The position numbers were made by a program, and so were the translations under genes. Below the pieces are notes generated by a model. It was not told the DNA's origin and made no database searches. It was given only the letters and a program-made list of their open reading frames with translations. From Oscillospiraceae bacterium (GTDB lineage Bacteria; Bacillota; Clostridia; Oscillospirales; Ruminococcaceae), in NCBI GenBank assembly GCA_009776305.1, contig WRLY01000001.1:558001-622000 (forward strand): a DNA stretch of 64,000 nucleotides. The letters are read 5' to 3'. Below, one piece after another: positions 26,394-34,156 of this stretch (positions are counted from its first letter, which is position 1; each line of letters opens with the position of its first letter).

Positions 26394-27260
26394 TTAATCT
26401 TCCAATCCTTTCAGCGCGTTAATCTCATCTCTCTCAAGCCGAATCTGCGCGTCGCGGATTACCTTTATTTCATCTCTGCCTACTAAAACAGGCGGCGCGT
26501 CCTTATTTTTGTCTAATTTAACCTTTAATTTCCCGGTCAATAAATTAGCCTCTTCAACAACGCCTCTGCCCTCGCTACATTCGATGTAAGCGCCGATGTT
26601 AGGGGTGATTTTCAATAACTCCTCATAGGTGTCCTGCTCATATTTAAGACAGCACATAAGCCGTCCGCAGGTTCCCGAAATTTTGGTAGGATTTAAGGAA
26701 AGCGACTGCTCCTTCGCCATTTTTATGGAAACCGGCTGAAATTCCCCAAGAAAACTTGAACAGCACAGTCCGCGTCCGCAAACGCCCAAGCCCCCGAGCA
26801 TTTTCGCCTCGTCGCGCACGCCGATTTGCCTAAGTTCAATTCTCGTCCTGTAAACCGAGGCTAAGTCCTTTACAAGCTCTCTGAAGTCCACGCGGCTTTC
26901 GGCAGTGAAATAAAATAAAATCTTACTGCCGTCAAAGGTGCAATCTATGCCGATAGGCTTCATTGAAAGTCCGTGTTCGGCTATTTTTTTTATGAAAACG
27001 TGCATAATCTCAGCTTCTTTTTTTCTGTTAGCTTCCAGGATTTGCGCGTCCTTACGGGTTGCTATACGCATAATGCTCTTAAGCGGCGAAACCACCTCGT
27101 CGTCGTTAATCTGCTTGTTCGGAATCACCACCTCGCCGTATTCAACACCGTGGGCAGTTTCTACAATCACCTTTCCACCTGCAGGTATTTTCAGGTCGCC
27201 GGGCGAAAAATAATATACTTTTCCGACGTTTTTAAATCTTACTCCTACGATTTCTGCCAT
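26394..27260 (-). CDS. ricT: RicT (YaaT), PSP1 domain protein of the Y-complex
   Basis: This 288-residue protein has a PSP1 domain and the cysteine-rich segment GGLGVCGRGLCCSSF and GTCGRLMCCLKYEQ (about residues 140-205). In B. subtilis RicT works with RicA and RicF, binds iron-sulfur clusters and steers RNase Y to specific mRNAs; it also affects sporulation and competence. The ATG at 27260 is chosen because AGGGAGGAAAA stands directly before it; the in-frame ATG at 27278 lies upstream of that site. It is the last gene of the dCMP deaminase-darA-holB-ricT group. RNase Y is encoded at 9.9-11.5 kb. Confidence 0.93.
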   Translation of the reverse strand: MAEIVGVRFKNVGKVYYFSPGDLKIPAGGKVIVETAHGVEYGEVVIPNKQINDDEVVSPLKSIMRIATRKDAQILEANRKKEAEIMHVFIKKIAEHGLSMKPIGIDCTFDGSKILFYFTAESRVDFRELVKDLASVYRTRIELRQIGVRDEAKMLGGLGVCGRGLCCSSFLGEFQPVSIKMAKEQSLSLNPTKISGTCGRLMCCLKYEQDTYEELLKITPNIGAYIECSEGRGVVEEANLLTGKLKVKLDKNKDAPPVLVGRDEIKVIRDAQIRLERDEINALKGLED

Positions 27261-27305
27261 TTTTCCTCCCTGCGCCAAAAGGCTACAGATATTTTTTCCT
27301 CGTTT

Positions 27306-28151
27306 TTATGTTTTGCATATTTCTTTATAAATGCCCGCCGTTACATGAGTGCAAGCCAAAGCAACGTTAGGGTTATACTTTAAATCCTCAATACATGATT
27401 GTAAAAATTTCTGCGCTCGGGCAAAGTCCCCGATGCTCATATTATAAGACGAATTGCCGGTGTTAATCATACAATTTCTTATTTCTCCGGCAATAATGCC
27501 GAGAACCCCGCTCAAATCCTCACGCGTTTTAACCCCTGACAATGCCGCCGCCGCCATATACTCGTTGCCTGCGCTGACAGCGTTCATGAAATCCCGCGCT
27601 ATTGAAAGCAGTTCTTTGTTTTTTTCGGAAATTTCCGAAATTTCCGAATTTTCAGACGTTTCGGCGTTTATAAAAACTAACCGCGATTTTATGGTGTCAA
27701 GAAATAAGTCGGCAGACTTGGCGGTAAAAATAATTTTGACATATTCGGGCGGCTCTTCGGTGAATTTAAGCAACGCATTTTGGCAAACCGCCGACATGGT
27801 ATCGGCTTGCTCAAAAATATAAACTCTTAAATCCCCATCGTTAGGACGAAAAACCGAATCCGCAACTATTTTACGCAGTGCGTCCACTTTATATTTACCG
27901 TCGGGCATAGCTTCCCTTACGCGAACAATATCGGGATGGGTTTTGCTTTGCAGTTTTTTACAACTTTTACAGGGCGAACCGTCCGCGGCGGTATCGCAAG
28001 GCTTTACTCCGCCCCGCTCACACAAAATGAGCCGTGCCGCATATTCCGAAAACTCTTCCGAATTAGCTGAATTATCACCGACATAACAAAAGGCGTGCGG
28101 TATTCTCCCCGAAACAATAAACCCCTCAAGCTCGTTTTTAGCAAGGCTCAT
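27306..28151 (-). CDS. holB: DNA polymerase III delta' subunit
   Basis: This 281-residue protein is a clamp-loader ATPase-fold subunit. The expected zinc module is CERGGVKPCDTAADGSPCKS with CKK after it (about residues 44-66). The segment AVCQNALLKFTEEPPE is a hallmark of HolB/DnaX relatives. The N-terminal P-loop is not recognisable, as is usual for delta'. A short Ser/Glu-rich repeat (SENSEISEISEKN) occurs mid-protein. The position between darA and ricT matches the B. subtilis yaaQ-holB-yaaT order. Confidence 0.9.
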   Translation of the reverse strand: MSLAKNELEGFIVSGRIPHAFCYVGDNSANSEEFSEYAARLILCERGGVKPCDTAADGSPCKSCKKLQSKTHPDIVRVREAMPDGKYKVDALRKIVADSVFRPNDGDLRVYIFEQADTMSAVCQNALLKFTEEPPEYVKIIFTAKSADLFLDTIKSRLVFINAETSENSEISEISEKNKELLSIARDFMNAVSAGNEYMAAAALSGVKTREDLSGVLGIIAGEIRNCMINTGNSSYNMSIGDFARAQKFLQSCIEDLKYNPNVALACTHVTAGIYKEICKT

Positions 28152-28157
28152 AATTCC

Positions 28158-28481
28158 CTATACTTTCTCAAACCGCTCTATGTCGGTCACGAAAATAGTA
28201 GCGCCGCCAACGCTTACCTCCACGGGAAAACTGGTGTAATTCCCCGCCCCATAAGAAGTGGTGGAAGGCACGAATTGCCGCCGTTTGCGCGAATGTTCCT
28301 TGATTATATCAATGATTTCGTCAACCTTTTCATCTTCGGAGCAAACCAAAAACGTGGTGTTTCCCGCCATCAAAAATCCGCCGGTTGATGCTAATTTAGT
28401 AACCGAAAACCCGTTTTGGGTCAGAGCGTTTGAAACCGGGTGAGAATCGTCGTTGTTTACAATCGCATAAACTAATTTCAT
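28158..28481 (-). CDS. darA: Cyclic-di-AMP receptor DarA (PII-like)
   Basis: This 107-residue protein starts MKLVYAIVNNDDSHPV and contains KLASTGGFLMAGNTTFLV, features of the DarA/PstA family of PII-like trimers that bind cyclic-di-AMP. The length equals the family norm. The start at 28481 is set by GGAGG 9 nt upstream; longer frames reach into dCMP deaminase and are not needed. The neighbours dCMP deaminase and holB support the assignment. Confidence 0.93.
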   Translation of the reverse strand: MKLVYAIVNNDDSHPVSNALTQNGFSVTKLASTGGFLMAGNTTFLVCSEDEKVDEIIDIIKEHSRKRRQFVPSTTSYGAGNYTSFPVEVSVGGATIFVTDIERFEKV

Positions 28482-28521
28482 AAAAATTAACCTCCGTAAA
28501 ATTGTCCTTTTCGGGTTGCCG

Positions 28522-29010
28522 TCAATAACCATTTGAACCTTCAAGGCTTTCATCGTGTTCAACCCATTTTTGCACGTTAATAGTACGAAATTCGTCGCGG
28601 GTCAACCTTATGATTACCGTGGTCAGTCCCGCGTTTATAATCAGCCGCTTGCACATAGAGCAGGGCTCGGCGTCTTTTAATAGCTCACTCGTTTCGGGAT
28701 TCTTGCAGGCGAGATAAATGGTAGCTCCAAGCATTTCGGCACGCGGCGCGGAAATAATGCAGTTAGCCTCGGCATGTACTGAGCGGCAAAGCTCGTAACG
28801 CTGTCCCGAGGGTATATTCAATTTTTCACGCAGACAAGTCCCTAAGTCGCTACAATTCATACGTCCTCTCGGCGCACCGTTGAAACCGGTAGAAATAATT
28901 TCGTCGTTTATTACTATAATAGCCCCGTAGCATCTTCTCATGCAGGTAGCGCGTTCGCTGACCGTTTCGGCTATATCAAGATAGTAGTTGATTTTGTCAC
29001 GCCTTTTCAC
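28522..29010 (-). CDS. dCMP deaminase family protein
   Basis: This 162-residue zinc enzyme converts dCMP to dUMP, feeding dTMP synthesis. The motifs are HAEANCI (zinc His and catalytic Glu, about residues 79-85) and EPCSMCK (two zinc cysteines, about 115-121). The N-terminal YYLDIAETVSERATCMRRCYGA and GFNGAPRG are family-typical. It heads the operon with darA, holB and ricT, taking the place that thymidylate kinase has in B. subtilis. ComEB-like use in DNA uptake is an alternative name for the same family. Confidence 0.9.
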   Translation of the reverse strand: MKRRDKINYYLDIAETVSERATCMRRCYGAIIVINDEIISTGFNGAPRGRMNCSDLGTCLREKLNIPSGQRYELCRSVHAEANCIISAPRAEMLGATIYLACKNPETSELLKDAEPCSMCKRLIINAGLTTVIIRLTRDEFRTINVQKWVEHDESLEGSNGY

Positions 29011-29085
29011 CTGTAAAAGCCCTCCGATAATAATTCTGTTTAATTATAACATAAATCGGCTATAAAACCACCGTTTGGGTGATTG

Positions 29086-29141
29086 AGTTTATTATAACAT
29101 AAATTTATTGTTTCGTCAATAAATTTATGTTATAATAAACT
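29086..29141 (-). promoter_or_regulatory. Promoter inside a perfect 25-bp inverted repeat
   Basis: Two 25-base arms (29086-29110 and 29117-29141) are exact reverse complements around a 6-nt centre. On the minus strand TTGACG (29119-29114), 17 nt and TATAAT (29096-29091) make a strong promoter for the dCMP deaminase-darA-holB-ricT operon. The symmetry also places TTGTTT-17-TATAAT on the plus strand toward serC. A second minus-strand extended -10 box lies at 29047-29042. The layout suggests an operator or a divergent control element. Confidence 0.75.
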
Positions 29142-29207
29142 TTTTGCCGATACGGGCGGGTGCAAGGCGCTTTGGTGCAACGTCTCCAAAAAAATAAAAC
29201 TAACATA

Positions 29208-29236
29208 TTGACTTTGACATATATTTAACGTATAAT
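29208..29236 (+). promoter_or_regulatory. Promoter of serC-serA
   Basis: TTGACT (29208-29213), 17 nt and TATAAT (29231-29236), 31 bp before the serC ATG. Confidence 0.85.
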
Positions 29237-29267
29237 ATATTTATATAAAAATCACAAGGAGGCAAGT

Positions 29268-30347
29268 ATGAGAGTTTATAATTTCAGCGCGGGTCCGGCG
29301 GTACTGCCGGAAGAAGTTCTAAAAAAAGCCGCTTCGGAGCTTTTCGAGTACGAAAATTCGGGGCAATCGGTAATGGAGATGTCACACCGCTCTAAGGAGT
29401 ACGAAGCGATTCACAGTGGATGCACGGCATTAATGCGCGAAGTGCTGGCGATTCCAGACAACTACAAGGTTCTGTTCTTACAGGGCGGCGCAAACATGCA
29501 GTTCGACATGATTCCGCTTAACCTTATGAATAGCGGCAAAGCTGATTTTGTCGTTACGGGTCAATGGGCGGGAAAAGCCCAGTCCGAGGCAAAACGCTAC
29601 GGCACGGCAAACATTGTGGCTTCTTCAAAGGACAAGACCTTTTCGTATATCCCTGAGCTTGACAGTTCAAAGTTTGACCCCAACGCGGACTACTTCCATA
29701 TATGCTTTAATAATACTATTTTCGGTACGAAATTCCCCGAACTCCCCCAAACGGGTAACGTGCCTTTGGTAGCCGATATGTCGTCCTGCATACTTTCCGA
29801 GCCGGTTGACGTTTCAAAATACGGCTTGATTTACGCTTGCGCCCAGAAAAACGTAGCGCCGGCGGGAGTAACGGTGGTTATTATCCGCGAGGATTTAATC
29901 CGCGATTTAAAGGATTCAAACGTTCCCACTATGTTACAGTATAAAACCTACGCCGACAGCGACTCGCTTTACAACACCCCGCCGACCTATTCCATTTACA
30001 TGTGCAAATTAGTGCTGGAATGGGTCAAAAGCAAGGGCGGACTTACCGCTATGAAACAATATAACGAGAAAAAAGCGGCTGTTTTATACAATTATCTTGA
30101 TAATTCGGGGCTGTTCAAAAGCACGGTTGAGAAAAAATTCCGCTCGCTGATGAACGTGCCGTTTGTTACGGGGAAAGAAGAAATCGACAAAAAATTTATC
30201 GCCGAGGCAAAAGCGGCGGGATTTGTGAATCTTGCGGGACACCGCTCAGTCGGCGGTATGAGGGCGTCGATTTACAACGCTATGCCGATAGAGGGCGTGG
30301 AAAAGTTAGTAGCTTTTATGAAAAAATTTGAAGAGGAGAACACTTAA
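29268..30347 (+). CDS. serC: Phosphoserine aminotransferase
   Basis: This 359-residue pyridoxal-phosphate enzyme converts 3-phosphohydroxypyruvate to phosphoserine. It begins RVYNFSAGPAVLPEEVL, has MEMSHRSKEY (about residues 41-50), FLQGGANMQFDMIP, and the lysine-bearing YACAQKNVAPAGVTVV (about 189-204). The length is normal. AAGGAGG lies 7 nt before the ATG. Its stop overlaps the serA start by one base, so the two are translationally coupled. Confidence 0.97.
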   Translation: MRVYNFSAGPAVLPEEVLKKAASELFEYENSGQSVMEMSHRSKEYEAIHSGCTALMREVLAIPDNYKVLFLQGGANMQFDMIPLNLMNSGKADFVVTGQWAGKAQSEAKRYGTANIVASSKDKTFSYIPELDSSKFDPNADYFHICFNNTIFGTKFPELPQTGNVPLVADMSSCILSEPVDVSKYGLIYACAQKNVAPAGVTVVIIREDLIRDLKDSNVPTMLQYKTYADSDSLYNTPPTYSIYMCKLVLEWVKSKGGLTAMKQYNEKKAAVLYNYLDNSGLFKSTVEKKFRSLMNVPFVTGKEEIDKKFIAEAKAAGFVNLAGHRSVGGMRASIYNAMPIEGVEKLVAFMKKFEEENT

Positions 30348-31525
30348 TGTACAACATTTTAACCTTAAATAAAATAGCAAAATGCGGAACAAGCCTATTT
30401 GACGCGGGCAGATACAACATCGGAGACAATGTGGAAAACCCAAAGGCGGTTTTGGTACGCAGTGCGTCCCTGCACGAGTTTGAATTAGGCAACGGACTGC
30501 GCGCAATTGCAAGAGCGGGCGCGGGTACTAACAACGTTCCCGTTGACAAATGCACCGAAAAAGGCATCGTGGTATTCAATACCCCCGGCGCAAACGCCAA
30601 CGCGGTTAAGGAATTGGTTTTGGCGGCATTATTCCTTTCAAGCAGGAAAATACCCGCCGCTATGGAATGGGTAAAAACCCTTAAAGGCAAAGGGGACGAA
30701 GTAGGAGCTTTGGTGGAAAAAGGTAAAAGCAACTTCGGCGGTCCCGAAATCACAGGTAAGAAATTAGGCGTGATTGGTCTCGGTGCAATCGGAGCGTTAG
30801 TGGCAAACGCGGCATTAGAGCTTGATATGGAAGTCTACGGTTGCGACCCGTTCTTGTCGGTTGACAGCGCGTTATCCTTATCGAGAAAAATAAAATATGT
30901 CAAAACCTTAAACGAAATCTACGAAACCTGCGACTACATTTCCGTCCACGCTCCGGCTAATGCCGAAACCAAGGGAATGATTAACGCTGAAACCATAGCC
31001 CGTATGAAGAAAAATGTGCGAATCCTCAACTTCGCGCGGGCAGAGCTTGCCGATGATAACGCGGTGATTGACGCGCTCGCGAACGGCGGAATGGCTTGCT
31101 ACGTCACAGACTTCCCCACAGATGCACTGCTCGGCGTTGACGGTGTTGTGGCGATTCCTCACCTCGGCGCTTCTACCCCCGAAAGCGAAGACAACTGCGC
31201 TGTTATGGCGGTAAATCAAGTAATAGATTATCTCGAAAACGGTAACATAAAGAACAGCGTAAACCTCCCCAACCTATCCATGAATATGACAGGGGACGCT
31301 AAAATCTGCGTGATTCACAAAAACGTGGACGGCGTTATCAACCAAGTCACCAAAGCAATCGCCGACGCTAAGGTGAACATAGAAAACATGGAAAGCAAAT
31401 CCAAAAAAGACTACGCCTATACCGTTCTTGACGTTAGCGGCTACGCCAGCGGTCTTGCTACGGCAATAGAGGAAATCGACACAGTGGTGACGGTGAGGGT
31501 AATCAAAGAGGTTGTTTATAATTAA
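30347..31525 (+). CDS. serA: D-3-phosphoglycerate dehydrogenase, short ACT form
   Basis: This 392-residue enzyme makes 3-phosphohydroxypyruvate, the substrate of the preceding SerC. GLGAIGALVANAALELDMEVYG is cut here to its core: GLGAIGALVA is the NAD-binding motif (about residues 145-154), followed by the catalytic Arg, Glu and His region ending in IPHLGASTPESEDN. A C-terminal ACT domain (about residues 320-390) may bind serine. It lacks the extra domain of long bacterial forms. A perfect terminator hairpin follows. The third pathway enzyme, SerB, is not in the window. Confidence 0.95.
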   Translation: MYNILTLNKIAKCGTSLFDAGRYNIGDNVENPKAVLVRSASLHEFELGNGLRAIARAGAGTNNVPVDKCTEKGIVVFNTPGANANAVKELVLAALFLSSRKIPAAMEWVKTLKGKGDEVGALVEKGKSNFGGPEITGKKLGVIGLGAIGALVANAALELDMEVYGCDPFLSVDSALSLSRKIKYVKTLNEIYETCDYISVHAPANAETKGMINAETIARMKKNVRILNFARAELADDNAVIDALANGGMACYVTDFPTDALLGVDGVVAIPHLGASTPESEDNCAVMAVNQVIDYLENGNIKNSVNLPNLSMNMTGDAKICVIHKNVDGVINQVTKAIADAKVNIENMESKSKKDYAYTVLDVSGYASGLATAIEEIDTVVTVRVIKEVVYN

Positions 31526-31542
31526 AAAAGCCTGAAAATAGC

Positions 31543-31574
31543 AAGGTGCGGGGAATTTAAATTCCCCGCACCTT
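31543..31574 (+). terminator. Terminator after serA
   Basis: Two 16-base arms starting AAGGTGCGGGGAATTT form a perfect palindrome followed by TTTT. It lies between convergent genes and may serve both. Confidence 0.92.
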
Positions 31575-31581
31575 TTTTGTT

Positions 31582-32820
31582 TTATGTAACTCTGATATTT
31601 ACCCTTTGTGAAACGCCGCCCGCTGTAACCGTTACAGTCGCTGTACCTTTCGCCTTTGCCGTAACTAAGCCGCTACTGTTTACCGTAGCTACCGAAGTTG
31701 TATTCGAATTATATTTTACGCTGTCTGTAGAATCTGACGGGTTCAGCGCCGCTCCAAGCTGTAGCGTATCGCCAACTTTAAGGTTTATCGTAATTCTAAG
31801 CGCTGTTGCGGCTTTGCTGTCGCTATTATCATCGGGAATATCATAAAGCCTCATCATAGTACGGAGAATGGGATAGCCGTTATTGACTTTGGGGTGGATA
31901 TACCAAACTCGGTCGAAATTAAACCCTACATAAGTTTCTTGCTTTTTGAAGTCGTCGCGGGGGACGTTGGTTTTTATCTGACTTGTGTGACTGCCGTCCA
32001 ACGCATATCCAACGGCGGTTTTGCCTGTCGTTGCGCTGTTTGATACATTTGCACCGCTACCCGCAGTTCCCACAAGACCGCCCGCAATATATACCTTAGA
32101 GGAATTTGTGCTTTTTACCGCCCCGAAATTGTAGCTGTTATTAACTCGACTACCCCTAAGATGACCAGCAATACCGCCGACAAACTCACTATCGCCTGTG
32201 ATTGCCCCCTCGTTTATACAATTGACAAGCGAGTAACCGCGACCATTGCCAATTATTCCGCCCGCACCAAATTTTGAAGTCACAGAGGCTTTATTGTAAC
32301 AGTTTTTAAGAGAAAGAGTATTAGACCAGAAAGAATCGCGTCCAAAAAAACCTCCGGCATAACTGCTGGACGAAGAATTTACCACTTTTCCTGTTACGTA
32401 GCAGTTTTCAATTGTTACGGTACGACCATAGGTGTTTGCCAAAGCTCCCACATCTCCGTCACACATAACATCTACATTAATTAGTCCGAGGTTTTTTATA
32501 GTTGCATCGCCGGAGTTGGCACCTACTGCACCTAATTCCCTAAACAAGCCACCGCGCGTACTCGTAAGATTTCTTATTGCATAACCATTGCCATCAAGTG
32601 TGCCCATAAACGAATATATCGGTTGCCATAACCCATAATCCTTTAAATTAATGTCGTTTGTGAGATAATAATTATTACCGCTACTAATTTTAGATAATTC
32701 CTCCGGCGTGGATATTTTTATCCACCCCGCCCACTTTGAATCAGATGCACCCGCGGGAAACGCGAACATCGTAACTGCCACCGCCATAACCAAAGCCAAA
32801 CATAAAATTTTCTTACCCAT
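31582..32820 (-). CDS. Secreted GLUG-repeat protein with C-terminal Ig-like (BIG2) domain
   Basis: The 412-residue protein starts with a signal peptide (about residues 1-25, ending AGA). The middle (about 35-300) is built of GLUG-type beta-helix repeats such as GALANTYGRTVTIENCYVTG, AGGIIGNGRG and VGGIAGHLRG, found in adhesins and cell-surface proteins. A short DDNSDSKAATAL linker leads to a bacterial Ig-like domain with SSGLVTAKAKGTATVTVTAG. There is no LPXTG or lipobox. It is divergent from an XRE regulator, with both promoters overlapping in one palindromic region, so that regulator probably controls it. Confidence 0.85.
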   Translation of the reverse strand: MGKKILCLALVMAVAVTMFAFPAGASDSKWAGWIKISTPEELSKISSGNNYYLTNDINLKDYGLWQPIYSFMGTLDGNGYAIRNLTSTRGGLFRELGAVGANSGDATIKNLGLINVDVMCDGDVGALANTYGRTVTIENCYVTGKVVNSSSSSYAGGFFGRDSFWSNTLSLKNCYNKASVTSKFGAGGIIGNGRGYSLVNCINEGAITGDSEFVGGIAGHLRGSRVNNSYNFGAVKSTNSSKVYIAGGLVGTAGSGANVSNSATTGKTAVGYALDGSHTSQIKTNVPRDDFKKQETYVGFNFDRVWYIHPKVNNGYPILRTMMRLYDIPDDNSDSKAATALRITINLKVGDTLQLGAALNPSDSTDSVKYNSNTTSVATVNSSGLVTAKAKGTATVTVTAGGVSQRVNIRVT

Positions 32821-32852
32821 TTTTTGACACCTCCAAAAAGTTTAATAGAATA

Positions 32853-32902
32853 ACTATATCACAAAATGCCAAATTTGTCAATAGGGCGTTTTGTGATATT
32901 TT
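32853..32902. promoter_or_regulatory. Overlapping divergent promoters flanked by an operator-like inverted repeat
   Basis: Minus strand: TTGACA (32881-32876), 17 nt, TATAGT (32858-32853), toward the GLUG gene. Plus strand: TTGTCA (32875-32880), about 16 nt, TATTTT (32897-32902), toward the XRE gene. The arms ATATCACAAAATGCC (32856-32870) and GGCGTTTTGTGATAT (32885-32899) are reverse complements with one G-T pair and cover both -10 regions. The two -35 boxes share bases. Confidence 0.8.
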
Positions 32903-32925
32903 AATATTATGTAGAGGTGATTTAT

Positions 32926-33174
32926 TTGAACTACGGAATATTTAAGTATCAAAGAATACGCGATTTAAGAGAAGATAACGATTTAAAACAAAGCACTGTC
33001 GCGGATTATCTGAATATAAATCAAAATACCTATTCGTATTACGAAAGGGGAGAAAGAGGCATGCCTATAGAAATTTTTATCAAGCTTGCACGGTATTATA
33101 ATACCAGCGTTGATTATTTAGTCGGGCTTACAAATGAGAAAAAACCTTATGCGAGATTAAAGAGAAAAATATAA
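32926..33174 (+). CDS. XRE-family transcriptional regulator
   Basis: This 82-residue protein is a Cro/C1-type helix-turn-helix: RIRDLREDNDLKQSTVADYL and NINQNTYSYYERGERGMPIE form the DNA-binding domain (about residues 9-50), followed by LARYYNTSVDYLVGLTNE. TTG at 32926 is preferred as start because AGAGGTG lies 6 nt upstream; a GTG at 32917 overlaps that site. It is probably autoregulated through the inverted repeat in front of it, which also spans the promoter of the divergent GLUG gene. A terminator follows directly. Confidence 0.9.
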   Translation: MNYGIFKYQRIRDLREDNDLKQSTVADYLNINQNTYSYYERGERGMPIEIFIKLARYYNTSVDYLVGLTNEKKPYARLKRKI

Positions 33175-33211
33175 AGGCGGGGAGCGCAATGTGCCGTCCC
33201 CGCCTTTTTTA
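33175..33211 (+). terminator. Terminator after the XRE gene
   Basis: AGGCGGGGA (33175-33183) pairs with TCCCCGCCT (33197-33205), followed by a T-tract. The 29-nt core is nearly the same as the hairpin at 58037-58065. Confidence 0.9.
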
Positions 33212-33224
33212 TTTTCAGATATTC

Positions 33225-34088
33225 TTATTCCTGCTTAGTCAATTTTCGTCTGCTTTCCTCCAAAACCGCCTCCTGTTCGGGAGTAATTACGGGGTACTGC
33301 GGGTCAATTTCCCGCATGGTTTGAAGCAAAATGTTTGAGATTATCGCACGGGAGAACCATTTTTTATCGGCGGGGATTATATACCACGGATTTTTTTCGG
33401 TTGCTGTTGCCCCGATTGCCGACTGATACGCCTCCTGATAATCGTCCCAGAATTTTCTTTCCCGAATATCCGCATCGGAAAACTTCCAGTTTTTATCCTT
33501 GTTGTCAATCCGCCGCAAAAAGCGTTTACGCTGAGTTTCCTTTGACAAGTGCAGGAAGAACTTTATGGTTATAATACCGTTTTCCCATAAATAATCTTCA
33601 AAATTTTTGATTTGCTCATAGCGTTTTTTTATGGTGTCGGCGGTTTTACAGCGGGGCGGGACGTTAAGCTTTTCATAAAGTTTATGTACTTTGACCACCA
33701 AAACGTCTTCATAGTAAGAGCGGTTAAAAATAGCGATTTTACCGCGTTCGGGGAGAACCTTGACTGCCCGCCACAAATAGTCGTGAGCAAGCTCCTCGGA
33801 GGACGGCTGTTTAAAGCTGTGGACATTGACCCCCTGTGGATTGATTCCGCTCATGACGTGCTTAATGGCGCTGTCCTTGCCCGCCGCGTCCATTGCCTGA
33901 AAGATGAGCAGCAGACCTGTTTTGCCCTCGGCGTAAAGCTTGGATTGTAACTCTGAGATTTCCTTTACATTTTCCTCCACAATGCTTTTCACGTCATCGG
34001 AGGTCGTGAAACAATCGGTATATTTGGTGTCAAAAGCGGTAAGCTCTACCTTTTGCTTGCCGTTGAATTTATAGCGGTTTAGGTTCAT
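33225..34088 (-). CDS. Polyphosphate kinase 2 family protein
   Basis: This 287-residue enzyme moves phosphate between polyphosphate and nucleotides. Walker A-like FQAMDAAGKDSAIKHVMSG (about residues 57-75) and the lid/Walker B-like IAIFNRSYYEDVLVVKVH (about 116-133) are PPK2 signatures, and the length fits a one-domain PPK2. The nucleotide preferred cannot be read here. ATG at 34088 is chosen because GGAGG stands 7 nt upstream. It has a consensus promoter at 34128-34156. Confidence 0.9.
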   Translation of the reverse strand: MNLNRYKFNGKQKVELTAFDTKYTDCFTTSDDVKSIVEENVKEISELQSKLYAEGKTGLLLIFQAMDAAGKDSAIKHVMSGINPQGVNVHSFKQPSSEELAHDYLWRAVKVLPERGKIAIFNRSYYEDVLVVKVHKLYEKLNVPPRCKTADTIKKRYEQIKNFEDYLWENGIITIKFFLHLSKETQRKRFLRRIDNKDKNWKFSDADIRERKFWDDYQEAYQSAIGATATEKNPWYIIPADKKWFSRAIISNILLQTMREIDPQYPVITPEQEAVLEESRRKLTKQE

Positions 34089-34127
34089 ATTCCCTCCTGA
34101 CGGACATTTGCGATTATATTTTATCAA

Positions 34128-34156
34128 ATTATATCACATCAGGGGAAAAATGTCAA
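34128..34156 (-). promoter_or_regulatory. Promoter of the PPK2 gene
   Basis: Minus-strand TTGACA (34156-34151), 17 nt, TATAAT (34133-34128), starting at the last base before the anti-sigma stop codon. Confidence 0.85.
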
